A model generated the notes under the pieces. It was not told where the DNA came from, searched no databases, and was given only the letters and a program-made list of their open reading frames with translations. Of a DNA stretch of 64,000 bases, positions 36,199 through 64,000 are shown in pieces (the stretch's first letter is position 1; each line of letters begins with the position of its first letter). The position numbers were made by a program, and so were the translations under genes. Origin of the DNA: Antedon mediterranea (lineage: Eukaryota > Echinodermata > Crinoidea > Comatulida > Antedonidae); assembly GCF_964355755.1 (NCBI RefSeq), contig NC_092673.1:27845001-27909000 (forward strand), given 5' to 3'.

Positions 36199-37462
36199 AA
36201 GCCTGGTTCCCACTGGTCACAACGACGTCGACGCAACGTAAGTGGGTTGGCCAATCACAAGCGAGGACATTTTGAATGAGCCACCGCGTCACCGTGATTG
36301 GTCAATCACTTGCGTTGCACTTTCGTTGTGCTTACATTGCGACATAGTGGGAACCGAGGTAAATCTGGGTTCCCACTATAGACGCAACGCAAGAAGGTAG
36401 ACGCAACGCAAGTGAATTGACCAATCACAAGCGATGGCTTATTCGCTTGTGATTATTGCTAACTGTCTATAACTTCGCTTGTCATTGGTTAAAACGCGTT
36501 GCGTTTACGTCATTGCGTTACGTTCTAGTGGGAACCAAGCTTAATGATTGGTAAATCACTTAAGCGTGGTTCCCACTAGCGACGCAATGCAAGGACGTAA
36601 CGCAACGCAAGTGAATTGACCAATCACAAGCGATGGCTTATTCGCTTGTGATTATTGCTAACTGTCTATAACTTCGCTTGTCATTGGTTAAAACGCGTTG
36701 CGTTTACGTCATTGCGTTACGTTCTAGTGGGAACCAAGCTTAATGATTGGTAAATCACTTAAGCGTGGTTCCCACTAGCGACGCAATGCAAGGACGTAAC
36801 GGAACGCCAGTGAATTGACCAATCACAAGCGATGGCTTATTCGCTTGTGATTGCCAACTGTCTATAACTTCGCTTGTCATTGGTTAAAACGCTTGCGTTG
36901 CGTTTACGTCCTTGCGTTACGTTCTAGTGGGAACCAAGCTTTATGCGTGATTCCCACTAGAGACGCAACACAGCGACGTAATTCAACGTAAGGGATTTAA
37001 CCAATCACAGATGAAATATTCAGTAAACTGCGTATACGTTCTTGCGTTGCGTCCTAGTGAAAATCAAGCTTAAAGCTTAATTGGTTCCCACTAGAACATA
37101 ACGCAAGGACGTAAACGCAACGCAAGCGTTTTAACCAATGGCAAGCGAAGTTATAGACAGTTAGCAATCACAAGCGAATAAGCTATCGCTTGTGATTGGT
37201 CAATTCACTTGCGTTGCGTTACGTTCTTGCGTTGCGTCGCTAGTGGGAACCACGCTTTAGGTTGCGTTACGTCCTACGTTGCGTTGTGTACGCCTTATGT
37301 TGCGTTGTATACGTCCTTATGTTGCGTTACTTCTTTGTGCTGCGTTACGTCCTTGTATTGCGTCACGTTCTTGTTTTGCGTTACGTTCTTGTATTCCGTC
37401 ACGTTGTGTTCCGTCACGTCCTTGTGTTGCGTTACGTCCTTTTATCTAGTGGGAACCAAGCA
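36199..37462. repeat. Tandem array of 'TTCCCACTAG' MITEs upstream of DNMT1
   Basis: At least six consecutive copies lie at about 36199-36361, 36364-36542, 36562-36742, 36761-36941, 36944-37072 and 37078-37258. A minisatellite made of the family's GCGTTACGTCCTTGT word follows to 37462 and itself ends TAGTGGGAACCAAGC. Copies three and four repeat with a period of about 199 bp and share the spacer TAATGATTGGTAAATCACTT. Each copy has inverted ends, ACGTAACGCAACGCAAG words and CCAATCA boxes, making the block CpG-rich. Confidence 0.9.
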
Positions 37463-37829
37463 TGACTGGTGATATCATGGGCTGCCATGCACCATCTTTA
37501 GACAACTTCCACTAATTAATAAAAAATACAGTCAGTATGTAGGCCTATATGTTTGAAACATACAAGCCATATTTTATTTCCAACAAATAAAATACAGTAT
37601 AATATATACCGTAGAAGGTGGCTCCTATATTTAATTTGTAATGTCAAAGTACCACCTACAATATTTTGTTTTTCTTTCGTTTGTAATTATTGTACAAATT
37701 ACCAATAATAAAAAAATGAAAATAAACTAAAGTTGTTATTAATTTCAATGTTTATATCAACATTTTTAAAAAATTATACGGTAGGGTAGCATATAGATGG
37801 GAATCAGTGCTGTAAATCAATATGAGACT

Positions 37830-37925
37830 CAACGCAAGCGGATTGACCAATCAGAGGAGATGCATTTAAACTGTCGTCTGCCACACTGCGTCCTTGCGTT
37901 GCGTCGGCGTCTTAGTAGAATACAA
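37830..37925. mobile_element. Fragment of 'TTCCCACTAG' family MITE
   Basis: CAACGCAAGCGGATTGACCA with a following ATCA, and TGCGTCCTTGCGTTGCGTC, are family words. The ends are eroded. Confidence 0.5.
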
Positions 37926-38550
37926 ACATGCAGCAGCAAGTGATATGCGTGCATGACAGAAAGCAACACACTTCTACAATGATCTATATAGGCCTACTTA
38001 TTTTAACACCATAATAGAGAAATAACAATTCTCCATGTTTCCAGGCATTTATTACACCGTTTAGTACGGAAAAATAGACACTATACTTTTTTTACCGCAT
38101 GATCAGCTTTGGCTGCTGGATGGACCAGTACCCTAGTGAAATATTGTTGAAATAAAATAAATCAATTTCATATCATTTTAGCACTAATAATATTTACCAG
38201 TAATCAGAATGGAAAGCTGTTGCTGAAGGCAGTGATGGCGCTCCATATTAAAAGAATTAGGATGTGACGTCACAAGGTTGTTGAACTCAATTGAACTTGA
38301 TCGCTTTAGAAATGGAAGAATCCACACACTTCAGTGGCAGGTTTGGCTGCGTATATATAATAACTATCTATAAATGCACCTAGATAAGTATTGCAATTAA
38401 TTACAATAGAGCTTAATGCTTTTGAAAAGGCTTTGTATGATACATAATGGTTATTGAATAATTTCGAAAATATATCTTGTATTGTAACCCCTATATATTG
38501 AAGTAGTTGTTCCCAGCGGGATTTACCCGACCTGACCTTAAAATGGTAAG

Positions 38551-38560
38551 GGCGCGAAAA
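38551..38560 (+). promoter_or_regulatory. E2F-type site in the presumed DNMT1 promoter
   Basis: GGCGCGAAAA contains GCGCGAAA, the reverse complement of the E2F consensus TTTSSCGC, 81 bp upstream of the DNMT1 ATG. Mammalian DNMT1 is an E2F/RB-controlled S-phase gene, so the site is plausible. No TATA box is visible nearby. Confidence 0.5.
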
Positions 38561-38640
38561 GTGAGCCAAAGTGTGTTTTGTGTTTGATCGTGATTTCTTT
38601 ATTCGTGTTGTTGTGAAAGCTGTTCGTATTCTTCTAAGAA

Positions 38641-61162
<22,522 letters not shown>

Positions 61163-62015
61163 TAGATTTTCTATCACGAAAATGAATTGAACAAAAATGC
61201 TTTATTGTTGATTTCTATGGATTCTTCAAGCTATTGTTACAATTTTTTCTATGAATACAGTGCATATTTCTCATGTTATTGTATAATATAAAACCTGTTT
61301 TCAAATGTTTAGTTAACATATTAAAATAACAATACTACAGTTAAAGTAGTAAGTGCATCAATGCATTGTAGGAGTGCATCGCTACCATAAACTATGTATT
61401 ACCATAAAAGGCTTGCCAACTAATTGTATTAAATAGGTCAACATGTAATTACTGCAGTAGAATCGTAACATTACTGCTGTAACTCAAGTAACTGCAGTAG
61501 AATCATTTTAACATGATCCCTAATTCTTTTATTTTGATGTTCTTGGTAAAACTTAATATAAACAAAAGAATATAATCTAGTCGTATAGAATAATAGGATT
61601 CAACAATATCTAAATACTGTACAACAACAATTCCAAAAAATACTTGAACAATATGTTGCATTTATGATGCTCCAGTGGCTTTCATATATTTTGATGACGC
61701 CTAATCATAAGTGAGTTGTGAGCATGTGCAGTTAATCTTAACGGTTCTACTTCTATATCTTCAAAATCTTTGACTTTGACAAATATATGACTGCAGTAAA
61801 TGTATAGTTTGTATAATCGTTATTCAAATATTAAATTTAAAAATGTTGTAAAAAAAATGTCTTGTAGGACTTAAAATGTCAATGTTCCCATTTTTGTATA
61901 TCTTAAAATTGTATTAATAAAAAAATGATAAAATTCAATATTTCCCCGAAAATTTAGTGATTTAGTATTTTTGATAAAATAATTGTGATTAAATTTTTGT
62001 ATTTGAATTTAGCTC

Positions 62016-62021
62016 AATAAA
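62016..62021 (+). promoter_or_regulatory. DNMT1: Candidate polyadenylation signal of DNMT1
   Basis: AATAAA is followed about 25 nt later by the GT-rich TGTGTGCTCAGTGTTTTATT. An earlier AATAAA is at 61917. Either gives a 3' UTR of 0.75-0.9 kb. Confidence 0.5.
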
Positions 62022-63460
62022 TTTATATTTGTCAGAAAAGAAATGTGTGCTCAGTGTTTTATTTTATTTTGTAATTATTGTACCAGATTATCTCTACTGT
62101 AGTCTTATTTTGTCCAGTATCATAGGCACATTCTGTATACAATATCACATGTGTATCATATGTTACACTGTATTACAGAATTGAGTATGTTACTGAGCAA
62201 ATTATAGATACGATACACAATATATATTGCATGTCTACATTATTAATTATATTAAGTGTTTATGAAAAAAAAAACCTAAAACTCGGTGAGTGAAAGTTGT
62301 ATATTTATTTTTTTATAGAAAGAAAGTCACCTTCTTTTCTAGTGAAATGTTACTTTTTAAAATCGTATATATATACGACTTAACATTGTACAGATTATGA
62401 TCTCAGTAAATAGCAAATAGTTGGTTCATGGAGGTATAAAATAGACCCTCCATGGTTGGTTTAACCAAAGATCTTATATACAAAAGATCTTTGGTTTAAC
62501 TTGTTCAAGATAGAGGGCGTAATTTGTATGAAGAGAGCGCGCGAAGCGGCATGTATTTCGCGGGAGAAGACTGTCCATTTAAATTTAAATTGTTTAACTT
62601 ACGGCATGTAACCAAGGAAGACCTATAGGGTAGTATAGCCGACATGGAGATATCGGTTGATTATCATCAATTACTTCATAATGTAGGCAATCAATGCATG
62701 GTTAATTAGATGTAGGCCTACATATTATTGAGAAGTCCTCCTTCCTCTCTTGCTTGCTGTCCCCGTGTGTTTTACTACAGAAGATTTCAACAAGGTCATT
62801 TCGGCCTTTTGTTGGACATTTTTTCCATTTACACTCTTTTGTTTGTGCAGTAATCTAACTAAATCAATAATTTCTTTTGTTTATTAAAGGTGTGTAGAAC
62901 TTTATTTATATTAAAACCACAGGAGGTAGGATCAGTGAACTTAGTAAATTGATTTTTTAATTGAATTTAAAGACTGTACTTTCTGCTTGATATTTTTATA
63001 GGTATTTATGAGATCAGATAATAATTGAATGAAATCAACAAAACTGTAGGCCTACTGATTTCATAATTGAACATTATTACTAAGAATGAGAGTTAAACAC
63101 TAGTAAAGTAAACATTAAATTCAATCTCTCATCCCATCCATCTTCAAGACTATCAACAATCGATTTATATAGCGCCATTCCATGTCCAGCAATACTGAAA
63201 GTCTGGTCTCCCCAACTATGTTTGCTCCTCGGAATGTCCAGTAAAAACCTGATGACTAGATGTTAGTTCTCGCTTTCGCTCCTTGATTGTCAATAATTCT
63301 GAGAGGTATTTGGGAGTGCAACTATTTAGGCATCGGAACACCAGTAGCAGGATCTTAAATTGAACACGCGACTCCATGTGTAGCCATTTAAACTCTTAAC
63401 AATGGTGTAACATGTATATATTCGTGGTGTTATTTTACAGGATCAGAACAATCAGACTGG
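62022..63460. other. DNMT1 downstream region
   Basis: No gene is seen. It includes a perfect 13 bp hairpin (62463-62496: AACCAAAGATCTT, 8-base loop, AAGATCTTTGGTT) and a TATATAGCGCCATTCC repeat end near 63163. Confidence 0.5.
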
Positions 63461-63470
63461 AGCTACCAAA

Positions 63471-63698
63471 TCGACCTGATGATCTTAGCAAGCTTTTTTC
63501 TGCTGTGATGTCAATGTGGTAGGATGAAAAAAATGTCTGTTGGAAGACTGGGTTTTGCTAGCAAGACTTCAATGGCAGCTTGGTGACTGTGTACATAACC
63601 CGAGCAAGCCATTGTTTTTAGCTTTTGTGTGATGTCAATGTGACAGGTGAGCCTATGTTTCATGCTCAGTGGTTTCTGCAAGTTTAATTTATTTAACA
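63471..63698 (+). pseudogene. Two degenerate copies of DNMT1 exon 19
   Basis: Copy A (63471-63535) aligns to 48510-48580: CCTGATGATCTTAGCAAGC and TGTGATGTCAATGTGG. Copy B (63580-63698) aligns to 48488-48622: TTGGTGACTG, CGAGCAAGCC, TTGTTTTTAGC, GTGTGATGTCAATGTG and CCTATGTTTCATGCTCAGTG, then TTTCTGcAAGTT across the exon 19 donor into intron-like AATTTATTTA. Copy B has two internal deletions. Neither keeps a reading frame. The intron homology argues for DNA-level duplication rather than a retrocopy. Confidence 0.85.
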
Positions 63699-64000
63699 TA
63701 ATATATATATTACACTGTACATACAATAACAGAATGAATGTGTACATAAGATAAGGAATTAACCATTTTATATGTACCTACAAAAGTTTAAACTTACAAT
63801 AGTACTTCCTCATTGCCTATGATATAAGAATAATTAAGATAATTATATTTTGTTGTTAAACATAAATTTTATTGTATATTATTCATCATCAGTTATTTGC
63901 TGTTTCATTGACATTTATTGCTTTTGTGTTTTAAAAAGTAATTATTTTTTCTTTCTTTTAAACGCCCTCCATTTCTTCTGTATTTAACTAAAATTGGTAG

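Noticed and set aside
37209-37472. Open frames with CVT/LRY repeats
   Set aside because: They are translations of the GCGTTACGTCCTTGT minisatellite at the end of the MITE array; there is no splice context or domain.
62463-62496. Perfect hairpin as a transcription terminator
   Set aside because: It lies 440 nt after the DNMT1 polyadenylation signal in a eukaryotic genome with no T-tract; it is probably an element remnant.

Overview
This is animal nuclear DNA: intron-rich, AT-rich and full of repeats. Three protein-coding genes lie on the + strand, and no bacterial, organellar or viral gene organisation is visible. Invertebrate-style repeats, a decayed TRIM-type B-box/filamin/NHL gene, and an EGFL7-type gene (EMI + two EGF + coiled coil) next to a full-length DNMT1 suggest a marine invertebrate deuterostome, probably an echinoderm. 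The taxon is inferred; the gene families are read directly from the exons.

Layout. (1) 1-7633: the last four coding exons of a FIRRM (C1orf112)-like gene. Its introns hold a 658 bp inverted-repeat MITE with TA ends (1217-1874), a decayed TRIM-like pseudogene on the minus strand (about 3190-4535) and a LINE 3' end (6520-6893). (2) 7634-13489: intergenic DNA with several small inverted-repeat elements and a minisatellite. (3) 13490-35236: an EGFL7-like gene of eight coding exons (283 codons), whose 14 kb first intron carries minisatellites, MITEs and a 149 bp near-perfect inverted repeat. (4) 35237-38640: a CpG-rich array of tandem MITE copies (36199-37462), then the presumptive DNMT1 promoter with an E2F-type site. 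(5) 38641-61162: a complete DNMT1 of 35 coding exons. Every exon phase was checked by hand and they sum to 4641 nt (1546 aa plus stop). It encodes a DMAP1-binding domain, PIP box, RFTS, CXXC zinc finger, two BAH domains, a GK repeat and a cytosine-5 methyltransferase domain with its catalytic motifs intact. (6) 61163-64000: the 3' UTR and downstream DNA, where two degenerate copies of DNMT1 exon 19 lie at 63471-63535 and 63580-63698.

The three genes have no obvious joint pathway. FIRRM acts in recombination (with FIGNL1), EGFL7 is a secreted matrix protein and DNMT1 is the maintenance DNA methyltransferase. The most notable unexplained structures are the DNMT1 exon-19 relics downstream of the gene, the tandem MITE array 1.2 kb upstream of its start codon, the recent long inverted repeat in EGFL7 intron 1, a Penelope-like GIY-YIG relic with an inverted partner in DNMT1 intron 20, and a 14-copy palindromic MITE family found mostly in introns.
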